A DNA stretch of 64,000 nt from Klebsiella huaxiensis (GCF_003261575.2 NZ_CP036175.1:3534001-3598000); one strand, 5' to 3'. Positions 8,151-18,021 are shown, counted from the first letter of the stretch. The notes: generated by a model from the sequence alone, not told the origin. Numbers and translations are program-made.

Positions 8151-8180
8151 ATGGAAACACCAGGCGATAACTATGACTGA
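8151..8180 (+). CDS. Possible nine-codon leader overlapping the regulator start
   Basis: After the TIM-like stop, AGGGAGA at 8136 is followed by ATG at 8151, which opens METPGDNYD and a TGA at 8178. The stop overlaps the start of the SorC regulator (ATG at 8173), which has no good ribosome-binding site of its own. This would allow translational coupling. It is read from sequence only and may be chance. Confidence 0.3.
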   Translation: METPGDNYD

Positions 8181-9135
8181 ACAAGACTCAGATTATGCGC
8201 TGCTGACAGAAATTGCCGTGGCTTATTACGATCAGGAACAAACCCAGGAAGAGATTGCAAAGCGCTTTGGTATCTCGCGCATTAAGGTCGGTCGTTTGCT
8301 GAAGAAAGCCCGTCACGAAGGGATTGTCGAGATCAGCGTGAAATATCATCCGGTCTTCAGCTCGCAGATAGAGCAGCAGTTTATTTCTCATTTCGGGATC
8401 AAACGTGCGCTTATCGCCTTAGACCATCACGACGAGGACGAACAGCGCCAGCAGGTGGCGGCGCTGGTCAGCAACTATCTGGCCGGGATCCTCAAAAATG
8501 ATATGACCGTGACCGTTGGCCAGGGGCGCAACGTCGCCGCCGTCGCTAACCACGTGGGGATTTTCCCGGAACGCAACTGTCGTTTTATTTGCGGTATCGG
8601 CGGAACCAAGCGCGATAACCAGCTGATCGATGCCGATCACATCAGTCGAAACCTGGCACGCAAATTTAACGGCTTTAGCGAAACGCTGTACGCGCCAGCC
8701 TACGTCGAAACCCCGGAGCTGCGTTCAGCATTTATGCAAAACCGGCTGATTAAAGCTACGCTCGAACAGGCCAGCAAGGCGGACGTTGCCATTATTGGCC
8801 TCGGCGATATGAACGAAAACAGCTTTATGGTGCAGCTGGGCTGGTTCTCACCGCAGGAGATAGCCACCGCTCGTCAGGAACAGGGCGTGGTGGGCGATCT
8901 CGCGGGCTATAGCTTTTTCAATATTCAGGGCACGCCGGTTGATACAGTAATGAATGACCGGGTAATTGGCCTGAGCCTTGAACAACTGCGCACTATCCCC
9001 TGCGTGATTGCTATTGCTTCGGAAAGCACTAAATCAACGGCGATTCTCGGCGCGCTGCGCACCGGCGTGATTGACGTGCTGGCTACCAGCGCATCAAATG
9101 CCCGGGCAGTGATTAACATGCAGAAAGCGTTATAA
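8173..9135 (+). CDS. SorC/DeoR-type sugar-binding transcriptional regulator
   Basis: A 320-residue regulator of the SorC family. The N-terminal helix-turn-helix spans about residues 20-50 (TQEEIAKRFGISRIKVGRLLKKAR). The rest is the sugar-phosphate-binding domain, with VGQGRNVAAVA, CGIGGTKRDN, AIIGLGDMN and an ending typical of the family. EryD, the erythritol regulator, belongs to the same family. It probably binds the repeated half-sites at 7122-7160 and 7241-7254 and senses a phosphorylated intermediate; this is inferred. The reading frame is open upstream to 8062, but no plausible start lies there, so the ATG at 8173 is used. Confidence 0.92.
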   Translation: MTEQDSDYALLTEIAVAYYDQEQTQEEIAKRFGISRIKVGRLLKKARHEGIVEISVKYHPVFSSQIEQQFISHFGIKRALIALDHHDEDEQRQQVAALVSNYLAGILKNDMTVTVGQGRNVAAVANHVGIFPERNCRFICGIGGTKRDNQLIDADHISRNLARKFNGFSETLYAPAYVETPELRSAFMQNRLIKATLEQASKADVAIIGLGDMNENSFMVQLGWFSPQEIATARQEQGVVGDLAGYSFFNIQGTPVDTVMNDRVIGLSLEQLRTIPCVIAIASESTKSTAILGALRTGVIDVLATSASNARAVINMQKAL

Positions 9136-9157
9136 AAAAGCCGCGCATTAGCGCGGC
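9134..9157 (-). terminator. Terminator of cobB operon
   Basis: A perfect 7-bp stem GCCGCGC/GCGCGGC with an ATTA loop, followed on the minus strand by six T. It lies just after cobB and is also convergent with the end of the SorC regulator gene. Confidence 0.85.
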
Positions 9158-9168
9158 TGAGATTAGCA

Positions 9169-9993
9169 TCAAAGTTCCTTCAACAGCTTACCGATAAATT
9201 CCGGCACGACTACGCTTGCCAGACCGTAGTGTTTTTCGGCAAACTCACTGCCCACCTGGCTTGGCTCAAGGTTTAGCTCCACCGTATGCGCGCCCTGTAG
9301 CCGCGCTTCATGAACAAACCCTGCCGCTGGATAAACGTGCCCGGAGGTGCCGATGGCGATAAAAATATCGCACTCGGCGAGCGCCAGGTAGATTTCATCC
9401 ATATCCAGCGGCATTTCACCAAACCACACGACGTGCGGGCGCAGCGGCGCGGGGAACTGGCAGCAGTGGCATTTGTCTTCCGTCGTCACATCGCCGGTCC
9501 ACTCCAGCACCTGCCCACTCCACGAACAGCGCACCTTCAGCAGCTCACCGTGCATATGTATCACCCGATGATTACCCGCACGCTCATGCAGGTTATCGAT
9601 ATTCTGAGTAACCAGCAGAAAATGATCGCCTAAGGCTTCTTCCAGCCGCGCCAGCGCCTGATGCGCCGCATTGGGTACGATGTCCGGGCTTTGCAGCTGG
9701 CGACGACGGTCGTTGTAAAACGACTGCACCAGCGCCGGGTCGCGGGCAAAGCCTTCCGGTGTTGCCACGTCTTCTACCCGATGCTCTTCCCACAGGCCAT
9801 CAGCGGCACGGAAAGTTCTAATTCCCGACTCCGCCGAAATGCCCGCGCCGGTTAACACCACGACTCTTGGTTTTTCCATCGTCTCAGAGTTCTCCTTATC
9901 ATCACCGAAGAAAATCCGCTGACGCAGACGGTCACGTAACCGGCGTTTGTTGCGGCGAAATCGGCTTAATCGATGTAAGCGGCGCGACTGCAT
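9169..9993 (-). CDS. cobB: NAD-dependent protein deacylase CobB (sirtuin)
   Basis: Sirtuin that removes acetyl and succinyl groups from protein lysines using NAD. The 274-residue protein has the long-form basic N-terminus (RLHRLSRFRRNKRR), and a second possible start at 9879 (MEKPRV) would give the short form. Motifs are GAGISAESGIRTFR, TQNIDNLHERAG, the catalytic histidine in HMHGEL, zinc ligands ending in CHCC, and GTSGHVYPAAG. It lies 14 bp downstream of nagK, the order found in E. coli. Confidence 0.97.
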   Translation of the reverse strand: MQSRRLHRLSRFRRNKRRLRDRLRQRIFFGDDKENSETMEKPRVVVLTGAGISAESGIRTFRAADGLWEEHRVEDVATPEGFARDPALVQSFYNDRRRQLQSPDIVPNAAHQALARLEEALGDHFLLVTQNIDNLHERAGNHRVIHMHGELLKVRCSWSGQVLEWTGDVTTEDKCHCCQFPAPLRPHVVWFGEMPLDMDEIYLALAECDIFIAIGTSGHVYPAAGFVHEARLQGAHTVELNLEPSQVGSEFAEKHYGLASVVVPEFIGKLLKEL

Positions 9994-10007
9994 AGCTACC
10001 TCTGTAA

Positions 10008-10919
10008 TTAATGAGTCAGATGAAGGAAGGCCGCACCGCGCATTCCTCCGGCATCACCATGACGTGCACGCTCAATTCGCGGCACGCTGGCGACAGGGAG
10101 CAGATGTCGCGGCAGACGCTGCGCCAGCCCTTCGGTTATTGCCGTAAAGTTAGACAATCCTCCGCCAAGCACCAGCAGATCCGGGTCAACAATGGTTAAA
10201 ATATTGCCCAGGCAAACCGCCAGCAGATCGAGATAGCGCTCGACATGCTCACGCGCTTTCGCATCGCCCTGCTGCCAGAGCGCGACGATCTCCGGCGAGG
10301 TTAAGGATTGTTGATAAAAATGTTCATACAGCCAGGCAAATCCACGGCCAGAAAGGTAATTTTCGATGCAGCCAAGCTGGCCGCAACCGCAGCGGGTCAG
10401 CGGAAAATCACGGCCCACCACTTCCAGCGCATCCACAGGCAGGCGGATATGGCCGAATTCGCCGGTAATATAGCGATGTCCGGTAATCGATTTGCCGTTG
10501 AGCACCAGACCACCGCCGACGCCAGTGCCAAGGATCATCCCCATCACCAGCGGGTATTGCGTAAATTCGTCGTCCCACGCTTCGGAAAGCGCAAAACAGT
10601 TGGCGTCGTTATCAAGGCGCACGTCGCGCCCCAGACGTTCGCTCAGATCCGCCCGCAGTTGCCTGCCGCTGGCAGCGGGAACGTTGGCGGCATACAGCGT
10701 GCCGTCCTCCGTTTCCGGCATTCCCGGAATACCAATTCCCACAGAGCCCTTGCAGCCAAAACGCTGATCGGCTTCCTGAACCAGTTCTTCCACCGACAGT
10801 AAAAAAGCCTCGTAGCTTTCTTTCGGCGTGGCGACGCGTTTTTCCCACTGCAATCGCCGCTCTTTATCAAATACGCCCAGCGCTATCTTGCTGCCGCCAA
10901 TGTCAAATCCGTAGTACAT
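10008..10919 (-). CDS. nagK: N-acetyl-D-glucosamine kinase NagK
   Basis: Phosphorylates GlcNAc recovered from peptidoglycan turnover to GlcNAc 6-phosphate. It is a ROK-family kinase of 303 residues, the same length as in E. coli. The N-terminal ATP loop DIGGSKIALGVFD, LDNDANCFALSE, GTGVGGGLVLNGK and the zinc-binding CGCGQLGCIE are visible. The start MYYGFDIGG is chosen because the longer frame would add an unsupported 13-residue extension. It lies 48 bp after lolE. Confidence 0.97.
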   Translation of the reverse strand: MYYGFDIGGSKIALGVFDKERRLQWEKRVATPKESYEAFLLSVEELVQEADQRFGCKGSVGIGIPGMPETEDGTLYAANVPAASGRQLRADLSERLGRDVRLDNDANCFALSEAWDDEFTQYPLVMGMILGTGVGGGLVLNGKSITGHRYITGEFGHIRLPVDALEVVGRDFPLTRCGCGQLGCIENYLSGRGFAWLYEHFYQQSLTSPEIVALWQQGDAKAREHVERYLDLLAVCLGNILTIVDPDLLVLGGGLSNFTAITEGLAQRLPRHLLPVASVPRIERARHGDAGGMRGAAFLHLTH

Positions 10920-10967
10920 TTCAGCAATTCCTCTTGATGCATCGGCAAAGCCGATCATGACGATAAA

Positions 10968-12212
10968 TTACTGGCCACTCAGCACCCTCGCCGGGTCAAT
11001 GCGGCTGGCGCGGCGGGCAGGATACCAGCTGGCCAGCAAACTCAGCAACAGTGCTGTCACCAGCACGTAAATGACGTCCAGCCAGTGCAGTTCAGACGGC
11101 AGGAAATCAATAAAATAGATGTCGCCGGAGAGGAATTTATGCCCGATCAAGTCCTCAATCCCGTTAATAATTGAGGTCAGCTTAAACGCGCAGATAACGC
11201 CAATCGCCACCCCAATCAGGCTCCCTACCGAACCGGCAAGTAAACCATACCATACGAAAATCGCGCGGATCAGGCCGTCTTTTGCGCCAAGCGTGCGCAG
11301 CACCGCAATATCGCCGCTTTTATCCTTCACCGCCATCACCAGCGTCGAGACGATGTTAAAGCAGGCCACACCGATCACCAGCACCATCGCCAGATACATA
11401 ATGGCGCGGATCATCTGAATGTCGCGATACATATAACCGTAGGTGCCAATCCAGCTCTTGATATAAACGTAGCTGTTGGTCACTTCGCCCGCGTCGCGCA
11501 CCAGGGTATTCGCATGGAACACATCGTTCACCTTAAGCGCGATACCGGTCACGCTGCTGCCCATATCCAGATACTGCTGCGCATCCTGCATTGGGATCAT
11601 GGCAAAACTATGATCGAGCTGACCGCTGAGCTGCAAAATGCCGGTGACATGAAGCCTGACACGCTTGGGTTGCAACAGTTGGTGATCGGCATCGGAGTTA
11701 GGGATCATGATCGAGACCCAATCGCCCTGCTTAACGTGCAGCGCGTCGGCAACGCCCTTACCGAGGATCACCTGCTGCTCACCGGCCTTGAAGCTGGCCC
11801 AGGCGTTATTCTGCACAAACGTTGGCAATGAGCTGAGACGACTCTCCTGCTGCGGGTCGACGCCCTTCACCTGAATCGCGCGCATATTGCTGCCGCTCTC
11901 CACCAGCCCGGTGAAGTTAATATAGGGCGCGGCGGCAACGATGCCTTTGACCTTTTCAACCTTCGTCAGCGCATCGTTCCAGTTGTTCCACGGCTGATTT
12001 ACTGGCTCAATTTCACCATGTGGGACCACCGCCAGAATGCGGTTATTGAGTTCGCGCTCAAAGCCGTTCATCGCGCTCAAGCCGACGATTAACACCGCCA
12101 CACCCAGCGCAATACCGATGGTTGAGATAACCGAAATCAGCGATACCATTCCGCCGCGTCGCCGCCCGCGGCTAAAACGCAGGGCAATCAATAACGATAA
12201 CGGAGAACTCAT
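10968..12212 (-). CDS. lolE: Lipoprotein-releasing ABC permease LolE
   Basis: Inner-membrane permease of the LolCDE complex, which extracts outer-membrane lipoproteins for hand-over to LolA. It has 414 residues: an N-terminal transmembrane segment, a periplasmic MacB-like domain of about 200 residues, then three transmembrane segments with the FtsX-type core. VSLISVISTIGIALGVAVLIVGLS and SWYPARRASRIDPARVLSGQ are characteristic. Its start codon overlaps the lolD stop by one base, so translation is coupled. Confidence 0.97.
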   Translation of the reverse strand: MSSPLSLLIALRFSRGRRRGGMVSLISVISTIGIALGVAVLIVGLSAMNGFERELNNRILAVVPHGEIEPVNQPWNNWNDALTKVEKVKGIVAAAPYINFTGLVESGSNMRAIQVKGVDPQQESRLSSLPTFVQNNAWASFKAGEQQVILGKGVADALHVKQGDWVSIMIPNSDADHQLLQPKRVRLHVTGILQLSGQLDHSFAMIPMQDAQQYLDMGSSVTGIALKVNDVFHANTLVRDAGEVTNSYVYIKSWIGTYGYMYRDIQMIRAIMYLAMVLVIGVACFNIVSTLVMAVKDKSGDIAVLRTLGAKDGLIRAIFVWYGLLAGSVGSLIGVAIGVICAFKLTSIINGIEDLIGHKFLSGDIYFIDFLPSELHWLDVIYVLVTALLLSLLASWYPARRASRIDPARVLSGQ

Positions 12213-12913
12213 TACTCGGCCCCCATCAGGGAGAGTTCAGCGGTCAAGTGCCCATCGCGCATCTCCAGCTGGCGGTTCATGCGTTTTGCCAGCTGCAGGT
12301 CATGGGTGACCACCAGAAATGCAGTGCGCTGGGCCACGTTCAGCTCGCCGAGAAGCTGGAAAATGCTGTCGGCGTTGCGTGCATCGAGGTTACCGGTAGG
12401 TTCATCCGCCAGCACCAGACGCGGTTTATTGACCAGCGCACGGGCAATCGCCACTCGCTGACGCTCGCCGCCGGAAAGCTCCGACGGGCGGTGGTCACTT
12501 CGATGCTCAAGCCCAACTGCGCGCAGCATCTCTTTGGCCTGGCGTTCGATATCCGCTGCCTTCTGTTTACCAATCAGCAGCGGCATCGCTACGTTTTCCA
12601 GGGCGGTGAAATCCGGCAGCAGGTGGTGGAATTGATAAATAAAGCCCAGCTCGCGGTTACGCAGGTCGGCACGAGCTGCGGCAGAAAGCTGGCTCATCGA
12701 TTGACCGGAAAAAATAACGTCGCCGGAGGTCGGCGTATCCAGCCCACCCAGCAGATGCAGCAGCGTACTCTTGCCGGAACCGGAGGTACCGACAATCGCC
12801 ATCATCTCGCCCTCTTCAATGCTGAAGCTGACATCATGCAATACGTCGGTTTGCACAGTGCCTTCCTGATAGCGTTTGCACAGGTTGTCGCATTGCAGCA
12901 GGATCTTATTCAT
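12212..12913 (-). CDS. lolD: Lipoprotein-releasing ABC ATPase LolD
   Basis: Cytoplasmic ATPase of LolCDE, 233 residues. Walker A GTSGSGKST is near residue 42, followed by the Q-loop, the signature LSGGERQRVAIARAL, Walker B LVLADEPTGNLD and the switch histidine in VTHD. It overlaps lolC by 8 bp and lolE by 1 bp within the lolCDE-nagK-cobB operon. Confidence 0.98.
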   Translation of the reverse strand: MNKILLQCDNLCKRYQEGTVQTDVLHDVSFSIEEGEMMAIVGTSGSGKSTLLHLLGGLDTPTSGDVIFSGQSMSQLSAAARADLRNRELGFIYQFHHLLPDFTALENVAMPLLIGKQKAADIERQAKEMLRAVGLEHRSDHRPSELSGGERQRVAIARALVNKPRLVLADEPTGNLDARNADSIFQLLGELNVAQRTAFLVVTHDLQLAKRMNRQLEMRDGHLTAELSLMGAE

Positions 12914-14105
12914 AACGTAAAGCCTCAGCGGGTTGAGTGGCGGCAGCGCGCCATGAAGGATACAACGTAGAGAGTAATGCCAGCACCATCGCCACCAGGG
13001 CGATAGAAATCACCTGTAGCGGCTCAATGGCTACCGGCAGCGCGGCACCATCAAGGAACGCGCCGATAATCGGCATTAAATTATTCAGCTGGCTGGCGAG
13101 CAGTGCGCCCAGCCCGGCCCCCAGCAGCGCACCGACAATCCCGGCGCTGGCCCCCTGGACCATAAAGACCAGCATGATTTGCCGCGGCGTGAGCCCGAGG
13201 GTCTGCAAAATTGCCACTTCACCCTGTTTCTCCATCACCATCATTCCCAGAGAGGTGATGATATTGAAGGCGGCGACGGCAATGATCAGGCTCAGCAGCA
13301 GGCCCATCATATTTTTTTCCATCCGCACGGCCTGGAACAGCTCGCCTTTACGCTCGCGCCAGTCCTGCCATTTAGTGCCTTCCGGCAGCGTTTGTTGACT
13401 AAGGGTATCAACCTGCAAAGGCTGACTCAGCCACAGACGCCAGCCGGTAATATTGCCCAGCGGGTAGCGCATCAGGCGAGAAGCATCGTCAATGTTGGTC
13501 AACATCTGATAGCCATCGACTTCACTACTGGCGGCAAAGGTGCCGATCACGTTAAACAGACGCTGGCTGGGAACCCGCCCCATCGGAGTGAACTGGCTGG
13601 CGGAAGGGACCATCACGCGGATCTGATCGCCGCGATTAACCCCCAGTTGTCCGGCCAACTGCTCGCCGATAATCACGTTGTATTTTCCAGGTTGCAGATC
13701 GCTTTGCTTAACGTTCACCAGATATGGCGTCAGAGGATCTTTCTGCGCCGGGTCGATACCCAGTATTACGCCAACCGCCACGCTGCGGGCGCTTTGCAGC
13801 ACCACATCGCCGGTCGTCAGCGGCGCAATCCGGGTAACACCCTGTAATTTCACCGCGCTTTCCGGCAGCTTTTGCGGATCGATGGACCCTTGCTGGGCGC
13901 TAAGAATGGCCTGCGGCATCAGCCCCAGGATGTTGTTTTGCAGCTCGCGTTCAAAACCGTTCATCACCGAAAGCACGGTAACCAGTGCCATTACGCCAAG
14001 CGTAATGCCAATGGTCGAGAGCCAGGAGACGAAACGACCGAAGCGGTCAGCTGCGCGCCCGCGCATATAGCGAAGGCCAATAAAGAGTGCGGCAGGTTGA
14101 TACAT
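12906..14105 (-). CDS. lolC: Lipoprotein-releasing ABC permease LolC
   Basis: Partner permease to LolE that supplies the LolA-docking periplasmic domain. With the start at MYQPAALFIGLRY it has 399 residues, equal to E. coli LolC; an ATG nine bases upstream (MDYM) is in frame but unlikely. It shows FVSWLSTIGITLGVMALVTVLSVMNGFER and the C-terminal YPSWRAAATQPAEALRYE. It is the first gene of the minus-strand operon lolC-lolD-lolE-nagK-cobB. Confidence 0.97.
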   Translation of the reverse strand: MYQPAALFIGLRYMRGRAADRFGRFVSWLSTIGITLGVMALVTVLSVMNGFERELQNNILGLMPQAILSAQQGSIDPQKLPESAVKLQGVTRIAPLTTGDVVLQSARSVAVGVILGIDPAQKDPLTPYLVNVKQSDLQPGKYNVIIGEQLAGQLGVNRGDQIRVMVPSASQFTPMGRVPSQRLFNVIGTFAASSEVDGYQMLTNIDDASRLMRYPLGNITGWRLWLSQPLQVDTLSQQTLPEGTKWQDWRERKGELFQAVRMEKNMMGLLLSLIIAVAAFNIITSLGMMVMEKQGEVAILQTLGLTPRQIMLVFMVQGASAGIVGALLGAGLGALLASQLNNLMPIIGAFLDGAALPVAIEPLQVISIALVAMVLALLSTLYPSWRAAATQPAEALRYE

Positions 14106-14409
14106 GTAATCCATCTGATTGCTGAAGCCGATGCCCGAGTATATAAGCGATTATGAGCAGCGTAAATGTCTGAAACCTGACGATTTTATTAGCAAACTCA
14201 TTAAAAATTCAATATAAACAGCCACATAGATAAGTAAGTCCTTATTTATCTTTACGCTTATCAGAGTCCGTTACATTTTTGCCCAAAACATGACATTTGC
14301 GATACGGGTTGGCGAATCCAGGTCGATCGCGGATAATCACACTATTGAATATCAGCGAGTTGCCCTCCATATCGGCAGAGCGAATCCCCAAGAGATTATG
14401 ATACCGTCT
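14106..14409. other. lolC-mfd divergent intergenic region
   Basis: 304 bp between two divergent genes. It is AT-rich around 14170-14240 and must hold both promoters. I see no gene, repeat or clear operator. The mfd frame is open back to 14290, but the conserved start is at 14410. Confidence 0.6.
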
Positions 14410-17400
14410 ATGCCTGAACAAAACCGATACTCTCTGCCGGTCAAAGCCGGCGATCAGCGCCAGCTTGGCGAACTTACCGGCGCGGCCTGCGCGACGCTGG
14501 TGGCGGAAATGGCCGAGCGTCACGCCGGACCGGTGATCCTTATCACCCCGGACATGCAAAACGCTCTGCGGCTGAATGATGAAATCAGGCAGTTTACTGA
14601 CAGCATGGTGGCTGGCCTGGCGGACTGGGAAACGCTCCCCTACGACAGCTTCTCGCCGCACCAGGATATTATCTCTTCCCGTCTCGCCACCCTTTATCAG
14701 CTTCCGACCATGGAACGCGGCGTGTTGATCGTTCCGGTCAGCACCCTGATGCAGCGCGTCTGCCCGCATAATTTCCTTCATGGTCATGCGCTGGTGATGA
14801 AAAAAGGCCAACGTCTGTCGCGGGATGCGCTGCGCTCGCAGCTTGATAGCGCCGGTTATCGCCATGTCGATCAGGTGATGGAGCACGGTGAATACGCCAC
14901 GCGCGGGGCGCTGCTTGACCTGTACCCAATGGGTAGCGAGCAGCCTTATCGCCTTGACTTTTTTGATGACGAAATCGACAGCCTGCGTCTGTTTGACGTC
15001 GACAGCCAGCGCACACTGGAAGAAGTCGTCGCCATTAATTTGCTACCTGCGCATGAATTTCCGATTGACCAGGCCGCTATCGAACTTTTCCGCAGCCAAT
15101 GGCGCGACCGCTTCGACGTGAAGCGCGACGCCGAACATATTTACCAGCAGGTCAGTAAAGGCACGCTGCCGGCGGGGATCGAATACTGGCAGCCGCTGTT
15201 TTTTAACGAGCCGCTACCGCCGCTGTTCAGCTATTTCCCGGCCAAAACGCTGATTGTGAATACTGGCGATCTGGAGGCCAGCGCCGAACGATTCCAGAAT
15301 GAAACCCGCGCCCGCTTTGAAAATCGCGGCGTCGATCCAATGCGCCCGCTTCTGCCGCCGGAACAACTTTGGCTGCGTAGCGATGAGCTGTTTAGCGAGC
15401 TAAAAAAATGGCCGCGCGTGCAGCTTAAAACCGAGCGTCTGGCGGAGAAAGCCGCCAATACCAACCTCGGTTATCAGACATTACCCGAACTGGCAATTCA
15501 GGCGCAGAACAAAGCGCCGCTGGATAACCTGCGCCGCTTCCTTGAATCCTTCAGCGGGCCAGTGATTTTCTCTGTGGAAAGCGAAGGCCGTCGCGAAACG
15601 CTGGGCGAAATGCTGGCGCGGATTAAGGTGGCGCCGAAATATATTCAACGCCTTGAAGACGCTACCGGTAATGGCCGCTACCTGATGATCGGCGCGGCGG
15701 AACACGGTTTTATCGACAGCCAGCGTAACCTGGCGCTGATTTGCGAAAGTGACCTTCTGGGCGAACGCGTTGCCCGTCGCCGCCAGGATTCACGGCGCAC
15801 CATTAACCCGGACACCTTGATCCGCAACCTGGCGGAGCTGCATATTGGCCAGCCGGTGGTGCATCTTGAGCATGGCGTAGGCCGCTACGCCGGAATGACA
15901 ACCCTTGAAGCGGGCGGCATTAATGGCGAATACCTGATGCTGACCTACGCCAACGACGCCAAACTGTACGTGCCTGTGTCGTCGCTGCATTTGATTAGCC
16001 GCTACGCCGGTGGCGCGGAAGAGAACGCGCCTCTGCATAAACTGGGCGGCGACGTTTGGGCGCGCGCGCGGCAGAAAGCCGCCGAGAAGGTGCGCGATGT
16101 GGCCGCCGAGCTGCTGGATATTTACGCCCAGCGAGCAGCAAAAGCAGGCTACGCGTTTAAACATGATAAAGAGCAGTACCAGCTATTCTGCGACGGCTTC
16201 CCGTTCGAAACTACGCCTGATCAGGCGCAGGCCATCAACGCCGTGTTAAGCGATATGTGCCAGCCGCTGGCGATGGACCGTCTGGTCTGTGGCGATGTCG
16301 GCTTTGGTAAAACTGAAGTCGCCATGCGCGCCGCTTTTCTGGCGGTTGAAAACCATAAGCAGGTGGCGGTGCTGGTGCCGACCACCCTGCTCGCCCAGCA
16401 GCACTTTGATAACTTCCGCGATCGCTTCGCCAACTGGCCGGTGCGCATCGAGATGCTCTCGCGTTTCAGAAGCGCCAAAGAACAGGCGCAGATCCTCGAA
16501 CAGGTCGCTGAAGGGAAAGTCGACATACTTATCGGTACCCATAAGCTGCTGCAACCGGACGTTAAGCTGCGCGATCTTGGCCTGCTAATTGTCGATGAAG
16601 AGCACCGCTTCGGCGTGCGCCACAAAGAGCGCATCAAGGCAATGCGCGCCGATGTCGATATCCTGACCCTGACCGCGACGCCGATTCCGCGAACTCTGAA
16701 TATGGCGATGAGCGGGATGCGCGATTTGTCGATTATTGCTACGCCGCCCGCCCGCCGTCTGGCGGTCAAAACCTTTGTGCGCGAATATGATGCTCTGGTG
16801 GTGCGTGAGGCTATCCTGCGCGAAGTGCTGCGCGGCGGCCAGGTTTACTATCTCTTTAATGATGTCGAAAACATCCAGAAAGCGGCAGACAAGCTGGCAG
16901 AGTTGGTACCGGAAGCACGTATCGCCATCGGCCACGGGCAGATGCGCGAGCGTGAGCTGGAGCGAGTGATGAATGATTTCCACCACCAGCGCTTTAACGT
17001 GCTGGTGTGCACCACCATCATCGAAACCGGGATCGACATTCCCACCGCCAACACCATTATTATCGAACGCGCCGACCACTTTGGTCTGGCGCAGTTGCAC
17101 CAGCTGCGCGGTCGTGTTGGTCGTTCGCACCATCAGGCCTATGCCTGGCTGCTGACGCCACATCCGAAAGCGATGACTACCGATGCGCAAAAACGCCTTG
17201 AGGCTATCGCGTCGCTGGAAGATCTCGGCGCCGGGTTCGCTCTGGCGACCCATGATCTCGAAATTCGCGGCGCGGGTGAACTATTGGGCGAAGATCAGAG
17301 CGGTTCCATGGAAACCATCGGCTTCTCGCTGTATATGGAGCTGCTGGAAAACGCCGTCGATGCCCTGAAAGCCGGGCGCGAACCCTCTCTGGAAGATCTC

Positions 17401-17856
17401 ACCAGCCAGCAGACGGAAGTTGAGTTACGGATGCCGTCACTGCTTCCGGACGACTTTATCCCGGACGTGAATACTCGCCTGTCGTTCTACAAGCGCATTG
17501 CCAGCGCGAAAAATGAAAACGAGCTGGAGGAGATCAAGGTTGAGCTTATCGACCGCTTCGGCCAACTGCCGGATCCGGCAAGAAACCTGCTCGATATCGC
17601 CCGTTTACGCCAGCAGGCGCAGAAGCTAGGGATCCGCAAACTGGAGAGCAACGAAAAAGGCGGTACCGTTGAGTTTAACGAGAAGAATCACGTTAACCCC
17701 ATGTGGCTAATTGGCTTATTGCAGAAACAGCCTCAGCACTATCGACTTGATGGCCCGACGCGTCTGAAGTTTATGCAGGACCTTGCCGAGCGTAAAACTC
17801 GGATGGACTGGGTGCGTCAGTTTATGCGTCAACTGGAAGAAAACGCCACCGCTTAG
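14410..17856 (+). CDS. mfd: Transcription-repair coupling factor Mfd
   Basis: ATP-driven translocase that removes RNA polymerase stalled at DNA damage and recruits UvrA. With the start at MPEQNRYSLPVK it has 1148 residues, exactly the E. coli length. In order it has the UvrB-like N-terminal module, the RNA-polymerase-interacting domain (IGQPVVHLEHGVGRYAGM), Walker A GDVGFGKTEVAM, DEEHRFGVRHKE, TATPIPRTLNM, the translocation motif and helicase motif VI (QLRGRVGRS), and the C-terminal autoinhibitory domain. It is a single gene with no obvious operon partner. Confidence 0.98.
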   Translation: MPEQNRYSLPVKAGDQRQLGELTGAACATLVAEMAERHAGPVILITPDMQNALRLNDEIRQFTDSMVAGLADWETLPYDSFSPHQDIISSRLATLYQLPTMERGVLIVPVSTLMQRVCPHNFLHGHALVMKKGQRLSRDALRSQLDSAGYRHVDQVMEHGEYATRGALLDLYPMGSEQPYRLDFFDDEIDSLRLFDVDSQRTLEEVVAINLLPAHEFPIDQAAIELFRSQWRDRFDVKRDAEHIYQQVSKGTLPAGIEYWQPLFFNEPLPPLFSYFPAKTLIVNTGDLEASAERFQNETRARFENRGVDPMRPLLPPEQLWLRSDELFSELKKWPRVQLKTERLAEKAANTNLGYQTLPELAIQAQNKAPLDNLRRFLESFSGPVIFSVESEGRRETLGEMLARIKVAPKYIQRLEDATGNGRYLMIGAAEHGFIDSQRNLALICESDLLGERVARRRQDSRRTINPDTLIRNLAELHIGQPVVHLEHGVGRYAGMTTLEAGGINGEYLMLTYANDAKLYVPVSSLHLISRYAGGAEENAPLHKLGGDVWARARQKAAEKVRDVAAELLDIYAQRAAKAGYAFKHDKEQYQLFCDGFPFETTPDQAQAINAVLSDMCQPLAMDRLVCGDVGFGKTEVAMRAAFLAVENHKQVAVLVPTTLLAQQHFDNFRDRFANWPVRIEMLSRFRSAKEQAQILEQVAEGKVDILIGTHKLLQPDVKLRDLGLLIVDEEHRFGVRHKERIKAMRADVDILTLTATPIPRTLNMAMSGMRDLSIIATPPARRLAVKTFVREYDALVVREAILREVLRGGQVYYLFNDVENIQKAADKLAELVPEARIAIGHGQMRERELERVMNDFHHQRFNVLVCTTIIETGIDIPTANTIIIERADHFGLAQLHQLRGRVGRSHHQAYAWLLTPHPKAMTTDAQKRLEAIASLEDLGAGFALATHDLEIRGAGELLGEDQSGSMETIGFSLYMELLENAVDALKAGREPSLEDLTSQQTEVELRMPSLLPDDFIPDVNTRLSFYKRIASAKNENELEEIKVELIDRFGQLPDPARNLLDIARLRQQAQKLGIRKLESNEKGGTVEFNEKNHVNPMWLIGLLQKQPQHYRLDGPTRLKFMQDLAERKTRMDWVRQFMRQLEENATA

Positions 17857-18021
17857 CGGGATACGGGATACGGCCAGGACGCCGTGTCCCGCCCCTCCAA
17901 CATGCTCTGCAAAATTTACAAACATTTTGCAATCCCTCTGCACTTCCCAACACTCGCTACGCCATAATGCGCAAGACTTTACGTATAAAAATAACCACTT
18001 ACATTATATGGAATTAGCGTG

